NCBI GenBank assembly: GCA_963766005.1
Contig: CAVXYG010000014.1
Span: 62,001 to 126,000, forward strand
DNA: 64,000 nucleotides
Source of the DNA: CAVXYG01 sp963766005
GTDB lineage: Bacteria > Actinomycetota > Actinomycetes > S36-B12 > GCA-2699445
Direction: 5' to 3'
Shown: one piece after another, positions 51,492 through 61,469 of the stretch
Layout: the number at the start of each line of letters is the position of its first letter
How positions within the stretch are numbered: the first letter of the stretch is position 1
Made by a program: the position numbers and the translations under genes
The notes under the pieces: model-generated
What the model saw: the letters and a program-made list of their open reading frames with translations, nothing else
Told to the model about the DNA's origin: nothing
Database searches by the model: none

Positions 51492-53273
51492 GTGACGATG
51501 GTTGCTCCGTCACGGGGACTACGGCACGGCTGGTGGCGGCGATGGAGCCAGAGGCCAGCCGTGGTCGCCGTGCTCTGCGGCATCACGGCCTTCGCCGTGC
51601 AGCTGCTCGCCGGGTGGCCCGGATGGCTGAGTGCCGACTCCGCGGCGATGCTGACCCAGGCCGAGACCGGCGCCTATACCGACGCGTACTCCCCTTCGCT
51701 GTCCTGGGCGTGGAGCCTGCTGCAGCCCGACCGGCACGGCCCGCTCATTCCCTTCCTGCTGCAGTTGGAGCTGTTCTGGACCGGCGTGGTGCTGGCCGCG
51801 ATCGGCGTCCAGCCGGCTGCCCGCTGGACCAGGTTCCTTCCGCTGCTGCTGCTGCTGAACCCCGTGGTGTGGATGGTGGTGGTCGTCAGCCCCGCGGCGG
51901 CGGTGCTCAGCCTGGTCACGCTCTCGCTGGGTATCGCGGCGCTCGCCGTGCGCTCCTACCGCCGGGGCAGTGTCCGTGGTGCCCGGATCGCGTTGTTCGG
52001 CGCCTCGGTGACCGCCGGCGTCGCGGCGGTGGGGCATCCGGCGATGCTGCCGCTGGTGGTGCTGCTCGTCCTCGCCTTGTGCCTGGCCCTGCTGCCACGG
52101 CAACTCGGCGCCAGGCAACGGTTGGACACCACGGGCAAGGCGGTCGTCATCACCGCGGTGACCGGTGCGGTCTTCGCGCTGTCGCTGCCGCTGGTCGCGA
52201 TCGGCGATGTGGCGCGGACCAGGGCTGCCGAGGGGTCGTTGGCGTTGGACGCCTTCCACGTCGACTGTGCCTCGACCTGGTCCACCGGGTCGGCATCCGG
52301 GGCACCGGTCTCCCCGCCGGAGCTGTGGGTCGATGGCGCTGCGCCCTGTGCCGACGGCTCGCCGGGCGACTACGGGGTCGCGTGGACCGGTGGGCAGGAT
52401 CCCACCGGCGAGCAGGTGCTGTCGGTGGCGGATTGGTTCGGCATCCTCGGGGCGCACCCCGGTGTCGTCATCGGCGGGCGAGTGCAGCACGTCGCCGCAG
52501 TGCTCGCCCAATCCTTCCCGTGGGCGCCCGCGGTCTCGGGGCCGGAACTCATCGCCGCCACGGGTGCGGAGGGGGCCGGGGCGGGGGTGGGCGAGCCGAA
52601 CCGGGGCGGAGCGCTGCTCGCTCTGCACGCGACGGTGACGTCGTTCCTGCCGCAGCAGTTGGGGTTCTGGATCGTGCTCGTCCCGCTCGGCGTCGCCGTG
52701 TGGGTGCGCTCCCGCCATCGACAATCCGGCAGACGCCCCCTGGCCATGGGTGCGATGCTCGCCGTTCCCTCGGTGTGGGCCGTGACGATGGTCCTGGTCT
52801 CCCCGACCGGTGCCGCCGCAGCCGCGGCACCCGCTGCGACCTTGGCGTGGCTGATCTCCCTGTGGGTGCTCGCGGCAGCGCCGCTGCGGGTCTCATCCTT
52901 CGCCGCCTGGTCGCGAGCCGAGGACACCAGGCCACGCCCCTACCCGGTGCGCGCGGCCGCCGTCGAACCGGATGCTCCAGCCGCGGCCGCAGTGCCCGCG
53001 GCTGGTGAGCCGCTCCCCGGCGCCGCCGTGGTCGCCGCGGCGGACCAGCGGTCTCGCGGACCGCGTCGCCCTGCTCGACCAGCTGCGAAGCGCCCGCAAC
53101 CGAGCCTGGGCCCCGGACCCCTCGCATCGTTCTTGGCGGATCATCCCGACGCTCAGCCCGGGGGTGGTGCCGCCGACCCCGGAACCTCCGGGCACGAGCA
53201 GTCGGAGCCGGTCGACCTGCGCGACCAGCAGCTGTCGCGCGCTGCCACCGCTGAGGCCGACCCCAAGCCCTGA
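51492..53273 (+). CDS. Large polytopic membrane protein, GT-C-like topology
   Basis: 593 aa from a GTG with AGGAGG 6 nt upstream; a GTG 30 nt earlier (51462) lacks a site. About nine to ten helices span residues 23-460, with an extracytoplasmic loop (~265-330, two Cys) and a Pro/Ala-rich cytoplasmic tail of ~120 residues. The first loop WLSADSAAMLTQAETGAYTD AYSPS resembles the acidic first loop of GT-C glycosyltransferases. No family is firmly recognised; a role in surface-polymer assembly is a guess. Confidence 0.6.
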   Translation: MTMVAPSRGLRHGWWRRWSQRPAVVAVLCGITAFAVQLLAGWPGWLSADSAAMLTQAETGAYTDAYSPSLSWAWSLLQPDRHGPLIPFLLQLELFWTGVVLAAIGVQPAARWTRFLPLLLLLNPVVWMVVVVSPAAAVLSLVTLSLGIAALAVRSYRRGSVRGARIALFGASVTAGVAAVGHPAMLPLVVLLVLALCLALLPRQLGARQRLDTTGKAVVITAVTGAVFALSLPLVAIGDVARTRAAEGSLALDAFHVDCASTWSTGSASGAPVSPPELWVDGAAPCADGSPGDYGVAWTGGQDPTGEQVLSVADWFGILGAHPGVVIGGRVQHVAAVLAQSFPWAPAVSGPELIAATGAEGAGAGVGEPNRGGALLALHATVTSFLPQQLGFWIVLVPLGVAVWVRSRHRQSGRRPLAMGAMLAVPSVWAVTMVLVSPTGAAAAAAPAATLAWLISLWVLAAAPLRVSSFAAWSRAEDTRPRPYPVRAAAVEPDAPAAAAVPAAGEPLPGAAVVAAADQRSRGPRRPARPAAKRPQPSLGPGPLASFLADHPDAQPGGGAADPGTSGHEQSEPVDLRDQQLSRAATAEADPKP

Positions 53274-53370
53274 CGTCGTCCGGCAGCGATCCCCAGGGCG
53301 GGCCCGGGGCGTGGTGGGTGTCGGGCCTGTGGTCCACGATGGGTCGGTCGGCAGGGAACGGGGAGGGCGC

Positions 53371-54195
53371 ATGACGATCGACCGGATCGCGAAATTGCTG
53401 CAGATGGCGGAGGGGGCCAAGACCCCCGATGAGGCGGCAGCGTTCTTCGCCAAGGCTCAGGCCCTGGCGACCGCACAGGAGATCACGCTTGCCGAGGCGC
53501 GCGCCAGGCAACCCGAGGCCACCCGGGAACAGCCGGTGCAGCAGATGGTCAGGGTGGGCCGGCCCCGTCAGCAGGCCAACCGGCACTACCTGCGACTGCT
53601 GCTGGCGCTGGCGCGGAGCAACGGCTGCGAGATCGGGATGTACGACAACAACACCGCAGCTGTGCTGTTCGGACTCCCCAGCGACATCGCGACCGTGGAG
53701 CAGATGTTCGGCGCGATCGCCCCGCAGATGGTCCGGCTCGGCGAGGCCTACCTGGCCAGCGACCGATGGCGCGGCGAGGTGGCCCTGGACCGGCGCACCG
53801 GTGCGGCCCGTCCGGTGACGAGGCAATCGGCGCGGGCCTCCTTCTACCAGGGCTTCACCGACACGCTGTCGCTGCGCATCCGGGCCGCAGCGGAGCAGAC
53901 CAAGCGTCAGGCAGAACGCAACGAGCGCGCGGCATCGGATCACTTCCACGACGACGGCAAGGCCCCCGATGGCTCACCGACGGCCGGCAACGGCGTGGCC
54001 CTGGTACTGCGGGCCAAGGAGCTTGAGGTGCGTGCCTTCGCGCAACGGCATCTCGGCGGCGGGACCTGGCGCGGCAACCGGTCGCCGAGCACCGTCGCGG
54101 CCGGCTCCTACCGTGCCGGTGACCGTGCGGCGGCGAAGGTGCGGCTCGGTGAGCAGCACGCCGTCGGCGGCAAGCGCCGTGCCCTGGGCGCATGA
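53371..54195 (+). CDS. DUF2786 domain protein
   Basis: 274 aa. The DUF2786 block lies at 1-45: MTIDRIAKLLQMAEGAKTPD EAAAFFAKAQALATAQEITLAEA. A helical core follows (HYLRLLLALARSNGCEIGMYDNNTAAVLFGLPSDIATVEQMF), then a basic, Gly/Arg-rich tail from ~230. The function is unknown, although DUF2786 is also found in phage and plasmid proteins. GGGAGG precedes the ATG. The stop overlaps the metallohydrolase gene start (ATGA), a pairing I know from other actinobacteria. Confidence 0.85.
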   Translation: MTIDRIAKLLQMAEGAKTPDEAAAFFAKAQALATAQEITLAEARARQPEATREQPVQQMVRVGRPRQQANRHYLRLLLALARSNGCEIGMYDNNTAAVLFGLPSDIATVEQMFGAIAPQMVRLGEAYLASDRWRGEVALDRRTGAARPVTRQSARASFYQGFTDTLSLRIRAAAEQTKRQAERNERAASDHFHDDGKAPDGSPTAGNGVALVLRAKELEVRAFAQRHLGGGTWRGNRSPSTVAAGSYRAGDRAAAKVRLGEQHAVGGKRRALGA

Positions 54196-54662
54196 TCGAC
54201 GCCAACCGGTCGGCCGTCTACGCCGCCGAATCCCTGGTCGCCGACATGATCGACCGCGGGGCCGATGTCGCGTTCCACGGCACCCGCTTGGCGCTGCAGC
54301 CAGACCGCAAGTTCGGCCAGGTCGCCGACATCGAGCGCTACCTCGCCTGGGTCCGCAGCCACCCCTGGGGCTGCCCGGACGTTCCTCGCCCGGTGATCCG
54401 GCAGCGCCGCGGCGCGGCCAAGGCCGTCTGGGAGGCGCCGGTCACGATCGCCGTGCCCGACGCCGCCTGGGCTCGCCGAGAGATGGTGGTCCTGCACGAG
54501 TACGCCCACCACGTCACGTGGCACCGCTCCGGGCGCACCGACCCGCGGCACGGTCCGGCGTTCTGCCGGAACTACGCCGACCTGGTGCGCATGGCCGTGG
54601 ATCCGGCGACGGGTCTGCTGCTCACCGACGCCTTCCACCAGGCGGGCCTGTTCGGGCCGTGA
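54192..54662 (+). CDS. TIGR04338-type metallohydrolase (HEYAH zinc motif)
   Basis: 156 aa. The zinc-binding motif HEYAHHVTWH (residues ~105-114) is of the HExxH kind with Tyr-Ala inside, followed by DPRHGPAFCRNYADLV which may supply the third ligand. It resembles the minimal metallohydrolases of TIGR04338 found almost only in actinobacteria beside DUF2786 genes. No signal peptide is seen; the substrate, protein or otherwise, is unknown. It is coupled to the DUF2786 gene by a 4-bp overlap. Confidence 0.82.
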   Translation: MIDANRSAVYAAESLVADMIDRGADVAFHGTRLALQPDRKFGQVADIERYLAWVRSHPWGCPDVPRPVIRQRRGAAKAVWEAPVTIAVPDAAWARREMVVLHEYAHHVTWHRSGRTDPRHGPAFCRNYADLVRMAVDPATGLLLTDAFHQAGLFGP

Positions 54663-54716
54663 CACCGCGCGGCGGCGGTGGCGTCCGGTCTCGTCCGGGG
54701 GCGGTCGGTGTGCCGT

Positions 54717-55565
54717 TCACCCTTCCGGGGGCGAGGTCACGAAGTCGATGAGGTGTTCGACGCGGCTCAGGAGCGCGGGCTCCAGATCGGTGTAGCGCCG
54801 CACGGCGCCCAGAATTCTGGCCCAGGCCTGGCGTTCGTCGAGCCGCCAGGCGAGCGCCGTGATGACGCCCTGCTTCCAGGCGGTACCACGAGGCACCTGC
54901 GGCCAGGCGGCGATCCCGACAGCATCGGGCTTCACCGCCTCCCAGATATCCACGAAGGGGTGCCCGACCACCTCCACATGCGGTGCGAAGGCGGCCAGCG
55001 CATCGGCAGCCAGTCGCGACTCCTTCGATCCGGCCACGAGGTGGTCCAGCAGGACGCCAACGCGGCGGGTCGGGCCGGGCTGGAACGCCCGCAGCGCATC
55101 GAGGAGGTGGTCGGCACCGTGCAGGGGCTCCACGACGATGCCCTCCACCCTCAGGTCGTGACCCCAGACTTGCTCGATCAGTTCAGCGTCATGGATGCCC
55201 TCCACCCAGATCCGGCTGGCTTTGGCCACCCGCGGGGCCGCGTCGGCGACGAAGACCGACCCCGATGCCGACCGGCTGGGCGGCCCGGGCTGCCGCGGTC
55301 CCGCAGGCAGGGTCAAGGTGACGGGTTGGCCATCGATCAGGAAGGCGGCCGGCTGCAGCGGGAGGGCCCGCTGGACGCCGTTGCGCCCCTCGACCCGGAC
55401 CGCCCACCCCTGCGGGGTCTTCTCGGTCCCGATGACGGGGCCGCAGAACCCGGTCGTCGCGCACTCCACGACGAGGCCGGCAGCGGCCGTGACTTCCGGC
55501 GCCGCGGGCCGCCGCGGCGGGCGGCGCGGACTGCTCAGCACGTCGGGGCCGTATCGATCACTCAC
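54717..55565 (-). CDS. DUF3097 family protein
   Basis: 282 aa. The blocks RYGPDVL, GLVVECATTGFCGPVIGTEK, SRIWVEGIHDAELIEQVWGHDLRVEGIVVEPLHGADHL and GRRVGVLLDHLVAGSKESRLA belong to actinobacterial DUF3097. The central EGIHDAE...LLDHLV..SKE arrangement looks like a TOPRIM-like acidic site (Glu, then two Asp), suggesting nucleic-acid chemistry, but this is inference. The GTG lies 7 nt after minus-strand CAGGCT (leaderless). Confidence 0.82.
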   Translation of the reverse strand: MSDRYGPDVLSSPRRPPRRPAAPEVTAAAGLVVECATTGFCGPVIGTEKTPQGWAVRVEGRNGVQRALPLQPAAFLIDGQPVTLTLPAGPRQPGPPSRSASGSVFVADAAPRVAKASRIWVEGIHDAELIEQVWGHDLRVEGIVVEPLHGADHLLDALRAFQPGPTRRVGVLLDHLVAGSKESRLAADALAAFAPHVEVVGHPFVDIWEAVKPDAVGIAAWPQVPRGTAWKQGVITALAWRLDERQAWARILGAVRRYTDLEPALLSRVEHLIDFVTSPPEG

Positions 55566-55624
55566 GCGCGCAAGCCTGGCAGATCGCGCCGGCAACCCCG
55601 GGCAAGGCCCCGCCGGTGGCGCAG

Positions 55625-57269
55625 CTATCCCGTCAGCCGTGCCTGGAGCCGCTGCGTGTCCGCCGCCGTCCACCCCTCCGGCGCCCCGGTGACGTCGACC
55701 CAGGTCTGGGCCATGTGCAGCGAGTAGTTGTGCCCGTACCCGTTGGGCTGATTCACGCCGAAGAACTGATCCACGGTGACCTGCAGGAACGTGATGAGGG
55801 GCAGCCATCGCATGCGCGGGGAGACCGCCGGGCCCGGCGGCTCGGCCAGCCAGTCGGGCCGCTGGGCGATGAGGTCGAAGCTCCACCACACCACGGGGTC
55901 GTTGGCATGCTGCAGGAACGCGATGCGCGAGGACGCCCACGGGCCGAACGAGCGCAGGTCGGCGGCGTCATCGGCGAAGCGGACCGTCTGCCCGTCGCCG
56001 ACGACCGGCAGCCGTTGCGGACTGCCCGGATCCCGCCGGGTCGTGATGGACCGCCACGGCTCGCTGAAGCTCGGGGTGCCGGCGAGGATGGCGCCGTCGG
56101 TGCGCCCCGCCAGATCCGCCTCCGTGGCGAAGGCCGACTGGATGGAGAACGAGCCCAAGGACAGGCCGTACACGATCAACCGCGGCCGGGCCTCCGGCTG
56201 CATCGACGACCATTCCCGCCAGACGGCATCGAACAGTGCCTGCCCTTCCTGCCGGGCTCGTTCCTGATCGACGAGGACGGAGATCCAGCTCGGCAGGAAC
56301 GAGTACTGCGAGGCAACGATGGCGGTGTTCCCGCCATGGACGTACTCCACTCCGGCGACCGAGGAATTCTCCAGCCATCCGGTGCCCGCGACCCCTGCCA
56401 CGACCAGGATGTCGCGGTCGAACGCTGCTGTGCCGCTGCAGTTCCTGGACCGCCAGGGCTGCCCGCTGCTCGGGCGTCTCGGCGCTGTCGAGGCCGACGT
56501 ACAGGCGGATCGGCTCCGCGGCAGCGGTTCCGGTGAACGCTGCGATGTCTTGCTGCGAGGGCCCCTCGGCGATGAAGGCACGGCCTTCCCAGCCCAGCGT
56601 GTCCCACGCGACGGCCGATCCGGGGCCCCCGGAACGCAGCGGGGACTGCGTCGGTGCCACCCAGTCGGCGCTCCCGGTGTTGCGGCCGGCATAGATCCGA
56701 TCGGCCACGCCGGCGAGCGCCGGGACCACGAGTCCGGCGGTCAGCACGTATCCCGCAGCGGCGACCGCGACGATGGCAGCGACCACCGCGGCCCACCGCG
56801 GAAGCAGGACTCCAAGATGCCGGGCAGTCCACCGGGTGGCGCGGACCGCCACCCCGCCCAGCGCCAGCAGTCCGACGAAGCAGGCCGCAGCGACCAGCCC
56901 CGCGACGGCGACCCCTGGGTCCTGCGCCGGCAGCCCCATCGAGGCCCGGATCTCGTTCTGCCACCCGACCGACAGCGGCAGCCCGACGAGGACCACGACA
57001 AGGGCGAGCACGGCGATGGCCGCGGCAGCAACGGGGCGCAGCCGCGAGGGCAGGGGGGGCAGCCCGAGCCGGTGCAGACCGCTCGCGGTTGTTGCGAACA
57101 GGCCGTATCCGAGCGCTGCGCCGACGCCGGCCACGAGGCCCAGGAACAGCGCGGGACGCGGCAGGAGCGAGGGTGTCAGCGCCAGGAGGAAGCCCGCGAG
57201 CGCACCCACCGCACCGGACAGCGACACGGCTGGACGCGGGCGCGCGGCCGGCGTGGTCTCCCTGGTCAC
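55625..57269 (-). CDS. Membrane alpha/beta-hydrolase of the Abhydrolase_9 family, frameshifted
   Basis: Repaired length is 547 aa. The N-terminal half has about five membrane helices (residues 15-190, Abhydrolase_9_N). The periplasmic hydrolase half starts with PIRLYVGLDSAETPEQRAAL, continues HGGNTAIVASQYSFLPSWIS and has the nucleophile motif YGLSLGSFSIQSAF and EYVHGG. Family members are common in actinobacteria, substrate unknown. Frame changes +1 at 56433-56434: shortening the run gives QELQRTAAFDRDILVV. The GTG lies 6 nt after minus-strand CACAGT (leaderless). Confidence 0.82.
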
Positions 57270-57324
57270 ACGGACACTGTGCCACGGCGCGGCAGCAGGA
57301 CCGGATCGCGCCGGGCGCTGCAGC

Positions 57325-58641
57325 TCAGCCGACGGCGGCGGCGAACCCGGGCAGGTGCGCCAGCAGCTCGCCGCGCACCGGGACGGTCGCGTCCAGGCCG
57401 CTCAGCACACCCACCAAACCGAGCCACACGCGGTGCGTGAACAACTGCTCGGCGGGCATGCGCAGCCGCAGCGCCACCGTGAAGTCGGGGTTGCGCGGGT
57501 CGTTGGCCCGGCTGAACTGCTCGCGCAGCCAGGCGCGGGAGTAGTGGAAGACGTCCTGCGAGGCCGGTTCGGTGAACGGGGCGAGGTAGTCCACCAGCTT
57601 CTCGATCTCCATCCGCTTGCCGGGCTTGAGAAACCCGTCGGCGCGCAGCCGGTCCTCGACCGCGGATGGGTTACCGGCGAGCATGCCGCCGATGAGCCCG
57701 CCGAACGTCTCCGGGAGGCCGCCCGGAAGCACGAGTACGGACCCGAAGTCCAGGACGCCAAGCCGGCCGTCGGCCAGCAGCCGGAAGTTGCCCGGATGCG
57801 GGTCGGTATGCAGCAGACCGACGCGCTGCGGGGACGTGAGGAAGAACCGCTGGTACAGCAGCCCGGCGCGATCGCGTTGCTCCCGCGTGCCCGAAACCGC
57901 GATGTCGGCGAACCCGGTGCCGTCGAGCCACTCCGAGACCAGGATCCGCCGATGGGCGAGCAGGACATCGGGGACCACGACCTCCGGATCGTCGCGGTAC
58001 TCGGCGGCGAAACGGCGCTGATGGCCGCCCTCGCGCCCGTAGTCGAGTTCCTCGGCGAGCCGGACGCGCAGTTCGCCGATGAGCGGCGGCAGCGCCGTGC
58101 CGGGAGCGACCAGCGACATCAGCCGCAGCGCCGCGGCAAGGGAACGCACATCGGCGGTGAGGGCCTCGGCGACCCCCGGGTACTGGATCTTGACCGCGAC
58201 CGGGCGGCCGTCGGTCCACGTCGCGCGATGCACCTGGCCGATCGATGCCGCGGCGACCGGGTGCTCGTCGAAGTCGCGAAAGCGCCTGCGCCAGGCCAGG
58301 CCGAGGTCGGCTGCGAGCACCGGCTCGATCTCGGCGAAGGGCAGTCCTGGCGCGTCCTCCTGCAGCGCCGCGACGGCCTGCTGCCAGGATCCGTCCGGGT
58401 CCTCGGGCAGCAGCGCGTCGACGGTGGACAGCAGTTGGCCGACCTTCATGGCGCCGCCCTTGAGCTCGCCGAGCACCTCGCGCAGGTCTGCCGCGTTGTC
58501 CGCCCGGGCCCGGTTCAGCAGGGCTGCGGTGTCCGCGCCGCGCCAGGACCGGGCCCTGATGGCCAGCGATCGTCCCAGCGCCCGCGCCGGCAGGCCGCCC
58601 ACCGCCATGGTCCGGCGCAGGCGCGAGGTGAGCAGGGGCAC
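57325..58641 (-). CDS. ABC1/UbiB-type atypical kinase
   Basis: 438 aa. ABC1 motifs: KVGQLLS (KxGQ), ASIGQVHRATW, RPVAVKIQYPG (nucleotide Lys), LLHTDPHPGNF (catalytic), VLDFGSV (metal). In other organisms these kinases support quinone biosynthesis or lipid homeostasis; this actinobacterium would use menaquinone, so a lipid or quinone role is inferred. The GTG lies 6 nt after minus-strand CACCAT (leaderless), so the longer upstream frame is not used. Confidence 0.88.
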   Translation of the reverse strand: MPLLTSRLRRTMAVGGLPARALGRSLAIRARSWRGADTAALLNRARADNAADLREVLGELKGGAMKVGQLLSTVDALLPEDPDGSWQQAVAALQEDAPGLPFAEIEPVLAADLGLAWRRRFRDFDEHPVAAASIGQVHRATWTDGRPVAVKIQYPGVAEALTADVRSLAAALRLMSLVAPGTALPPLIGELRVRLAEELDYGREGGHQRRFAAEYRDDPEVVVPDVLLAHRRILVSEWLDGTGFADIAVSGTREQRDRAGLLYQRFFLTSPQRVGLLHTDPHPGNFRLLADGRLGVLDFGSVLVLPGGLPETFGGLIGGMLAGNPSAVEDRLRADGFLKPGKRMEIEKLVDYLAPFTEPASQDVFHYSRAWLREQFSRANDPRNPDFTVALRLRMPAEQLFTHRVWLGLVGVLSGLDATVPVRGELLAHLPGFAAAVG

Positions 58642-58890
58642 GCCTCTATGGTGCCGTTGCCGGTCGCCCGCCGGCAGACGCGTCCGGCAAACCCGCGTGG
58701 CGAGGCTCCGCAGGGCCTGCATCGCGTGGGTTTCGGGACAGGAACGGGCCGGTGCGGGCAGCAATCCCCCCGCGGTCGCCGCCCGCAACCGGCCCTGGCC
58801 GCACAGAGGCGACCTCCTCGATGCTGCGGCGGGGGTCCGACGCTGCGCGGCGTGGTCGCGTGGGGTGCCGGGAACGGGTCGCCGGAGCCG

Positions 58891-59073
58891 GTGGCCGACG
58901 CGTACCTCGCGCTGCTCGCCACCTGGTACCGCCGCGGCCCGGACCATGCGGTCCTCCGGCGCGCTGCCGCGGCCGACCGGTTCGCGCTGTCGGACTACCT
59001 CGGGCAATCGTTGGCGCTGGCCGTGCTCTTCACCGGGTACGGTTTCCCGCTCAGGGGTCAGGTGAGCGCGGTG
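58891..59073 (+). pseudogene. Remnant of a DUF418-type membrane protein
   Basis: About 61 codons in one frame reading VADAYLALLATWYRRGPDHA through ADRFALSDYLGQSLALAVLFTGYGF and GQVS. This resembles the 'GRMALTNYLLQSL...YGYG' helix of DUF418 (YeiB-like) proteins. No start, ribosome site or N-terminal ~300 residues can fit, because the ABC1 gene lies just upstream on the other strand. I read it as a decayed gene end. Confidence 0.45.
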
Positions 59074-59134
59074 CGGACGGCGGGCTCGGCGGCACCGCGA
59101 TGGTCCCGCCGAGCGGGTGCGGGGCGCCGAGGAA

Positions 59135-59744
59135 TCAGCCGCGGTCGGCCGCTGTGGTGTCCGCGGGCGCCTCGGCGGGCTTCCACGGACAGTCGAACCG
59201 GGCTCTTCAGCGAAGGCCGGACTCCGGCCTTGTCCGCGTAGAACGCCCGCATCCGGTCCATGTCGGCCTGGACATCGCCGGTCAGGTGGAAGGTCGGGCC
59301 GAACCAGATCTCGCGGGTCCGGCTGTCCACGGAACAGGCGGTCACCGGGATATCGGCCTCGCGCGCGATGCGGTAGAAGCCGGACTTCCAGCCTGCCGAC
59401 GCCTTCCGGGTCCCCTCAGGGGCCATGACCAGGATGAACCGCTCGCCTGATCGCGCCCGGCGGACGAGGTCGGCCACGAGTGTCCCGGGGTCGTCGCGGT
59501 CGGTCGCGATGCCCCCGGTGCCGGCGATGACGATCTTCGTCGGCCGAGCGAACAACTCCTTCTTCGCCAGGTACTTCGGGTGCAACTGGGTCGCCCATGC
59601 CGTGGCGAGCATGATCGGGAAGTCCCAGTTGGACGTGTGCGGCGCCGCGAGCAGGATGCCGACGTGCTCGGGATCCGGGGGCGTGCCGTGGATGCGCCAG
59701 CCGGTGGCTCGCAGCGCGGTCTTGCCAAGGATTCTCCGGATCAT
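59135..59744 (-). CDS. PlsC-like 1-acyl-glycerol-phosphate acyltransferase, frameshifted near the C-terminus
   Basis: Repaired length is 202 aa. Acyltransferase motif I is AAPHTSNWDFP (the H-x4-D pair is His-x4-Asp, with Asn-Trp before it); motif III is FILVMAPEGTRK. ATDRDDPGTLVADLV lies between them. It transfers acyl groups to lyso-phospholipids or other acceptors at the membrane. The end reads oddly in the raw frame; removing one C of the run at 59200-59202 gives SRFDCPWKPAEAPADTTAADRG and a stop at 59135, typical of the family. Without the repair it would run on to 59058. Confidence 0.82.
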
Positions 59745-59833
59745 GCTGCCCTTTCCCCCGTTCCGCCCTGTCGACGGAACGCGACCGAGTCCGGTATCCA
59801 GGGTAACCCGCCGGGCCGGGACCGAGGCGGGCC

Positions 59834-60595
59834 TCAGATGCGGCCCGCCTCATGCACGCGGTGCAGGAAGTCGCGAGTGCTGGGGTGCTGCGGGTTGTGG
59901 AGCACCTGGTCCGGCGTCCCCCGCTCGACAATGCGCCCGTCGGCCAGATAGCAGACCTCGTCGGCGACCTGCGAGGCGAAGCCCATCTCGTGGGTCGCGA
60001 TCACCATGGTCATGCCCTCCGACTTCAGGTCGCTCACCGTGCGCAGCACCTCGTTGACCAGGACCGGGTCCAGCGCCGAGGTGACTTCGTCCATCAGCAT
60101 CAGCCGGGGCTTCACGGCCAGCGAACGGACGATCGCGACGCGCTGCTGCTGACCGCCCGAGAGACGGTCCGGGTACTGGCCGGCCTTGTCGGCGAGCCCG
60201 AAGCGATCCAGCAGAGCCAGGCCTTCCGCCTCGGCCTGGTCCTGCGGCTGGTGCTGCACCTTGCGCGGCGCCAGGGTGATGTTGTCCAGGACCGTCAGAT
60301 GCGGGAAGAGGTTGAAGGACTGGAAGATCATTCCGATCCGGCGCCGGACCTCGTCGGGGTTCTCGGACGGGTCGGTGATATCCGTGCCGTCGAGTCGGAT
60401 GATCCCGTCGTCGACCACCGTCAACAGGTTCACGCATCGCAGCAGCGTGGACTTGCCCGACCCGGAGGCGCCGATCAGCACGGTGACGGTGTGCTCCGGC
60501 ACTGCCAGCGAGACATCCGCCAGGACGAGTTCGGAGCCGAACGTCTTGCGGACGTTCGCCACCGACAGCACCGGCACGCTCGGGTCCGCCGTCAT
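59834..60595 (-). CDS. Polar amino-acid ABC transporter, ATP-binding subunit
   Basis: 253 aa. Walker A GASGSGKST (42-50), Q-loop FQSFNLFPHLTVLDN, signature LSGGQQQRVAI, Walker B LMLMDEVTSALD and switch His in ATHEMGF. This is the standard GlnQ/HisP-type subunit that powers uptake. The ATG overlaps the permease stop (ATGA). Third gene of a binding protein-permease-ATPase operon. Confidence 0.93.
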   Translation of the reverse strand: MTADPSVPVLSVANVRKTFGSELVLADVSLAVPEHTVTVLIGASGSGKSTLLRCVNLLTVVDDGIIRLDGTDITDPSENPDEVRRRIGMIFQSFNLFPHLTVLDNITLAPRKVQHQPQDQAEAEGLALLDRFGLADKAGQYPDRLSGGQQQRVAIVRSLAVKPRLMLMDEVTSALDPVLVNEVLRTVSDLKSEGMTMVIATHEMGFASQVADEVCYLADGRIVERGTPDQVLHNPQHPSTRDFLHRVHEAGRI

Positions 60596-61458
60596 CCGTT
60601 GGACTGCGCGTTCTGCTGTTCGATCGAGCGCCGCAGCGACCGGTCGGTGAGCCGGGTCAGCGGGATCGTCAGGATCAGGAACAGGATGGCCGCCACCACG
60701 TAGGGCGTGTAGTTGAAGGTGCGGGACGCCTCGATCTGCGCGGCCCGAATCGCATCGACGGCTCCGAGTACCGAGATCAGGCCGGTGTCCTTGACCAGCG
60801 ACACGAAGTCGTTCATCAACGGCGGGATCACGCGCCGGATGGCCTGCGGCAGGATGACATGGCGCATGGTCTGCGCCGCGGTGAGCCCCAGCGAACGGGC
60901 GGCGGCCTTCTGGCTGGGATGCACCGACAGGATGCCGCTGCGCAGCACCTCGGCGACGTAGGCCGAGTAGCACAGCACCACAGCCGTCGTGCCGAGCACG
61001 ACGACGTTGGTGGGGACGTTCTGCAGTTGCAGTGCCGGGACGCCGAAGCCGATGAGGAAGATGACCAGCAGCGTGGGCACGCCGCGGAAGATGTCGACGT
61101 AGGCGGCGGCGAGGAGCCGAAGCGGCGCCAGCGCCGGGGTGGTGGACGTCCGGATCAGCGCCAACGCCATCCCGATGATCGCGATGGCGAGTGTGCCCAC
61201 GAGCGTGCAGATGATGTTGAGCCGCAGCCCGGTGGCGATCTTGGGCAGGACTTCCCAGCCGTAGGGGATGTCGAAGAACGTCTCCTGGACGACATCCCAC
61301 CCCGGGGACAGCACGATGCCCGCCGCCAGCAGGCCGAGGACACCGATGCTGGAGCCGGCGGCGATCAGGCCCCGGCGCCGGGCGATCCGTCGGCGCACGC
61401 CACGGCGTCGTTGCTCCTCGGCGGAGGGCTCGTGCGGCGCGGCCGCCTCGCGGGACAT
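60592..61458 (-). CDS. Polar amino-acid ABC transporter, permease subunit
   Basis: 288 aa. A cytoplasmic N-terminus of ~35 residues rich in Arg, then helices at about 36-57, 88-110 and four more. The EAA-like loop is ARSLGLTAAQTMRHVILPQAI RRVIPPLMN, which binds the ATPase. RGVPTLLVIFLIGFG is the His/Glu-type permease core. It should form a homodimer, since only one permease gene is present. Substrate: polar or basic amino acids, judged from the family. Confidence 0.92.
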   Translation of the reverse strand: MSREAAAPHEPSAEEQRRRGVRRRIARRRGLIAAGSSIGVLGLLAAGIVLSPGWDVVQETFFDIPYGWEVLPKIATGLRLNIICTLVGTLAIAIIGMALALIRTSTTPALAPLRLLAAAYVDIFRGVPTLLVIFLIGFGVPALQLQNVPTNVVVLGTTAVVLCYSAYVAEVLRSGILSVHPSQKAAARSLGLTAAQTMRHVILPQAIRRVIPPLMNDFVSLVKDTGLISVLGAVDAIRAAQIEASRTFNYTPYVVAAILFLILTIPLTRLTDRSLRRSIEQQNAQSNG

Positions 61459-61469
61459 CGCGACCGCCG

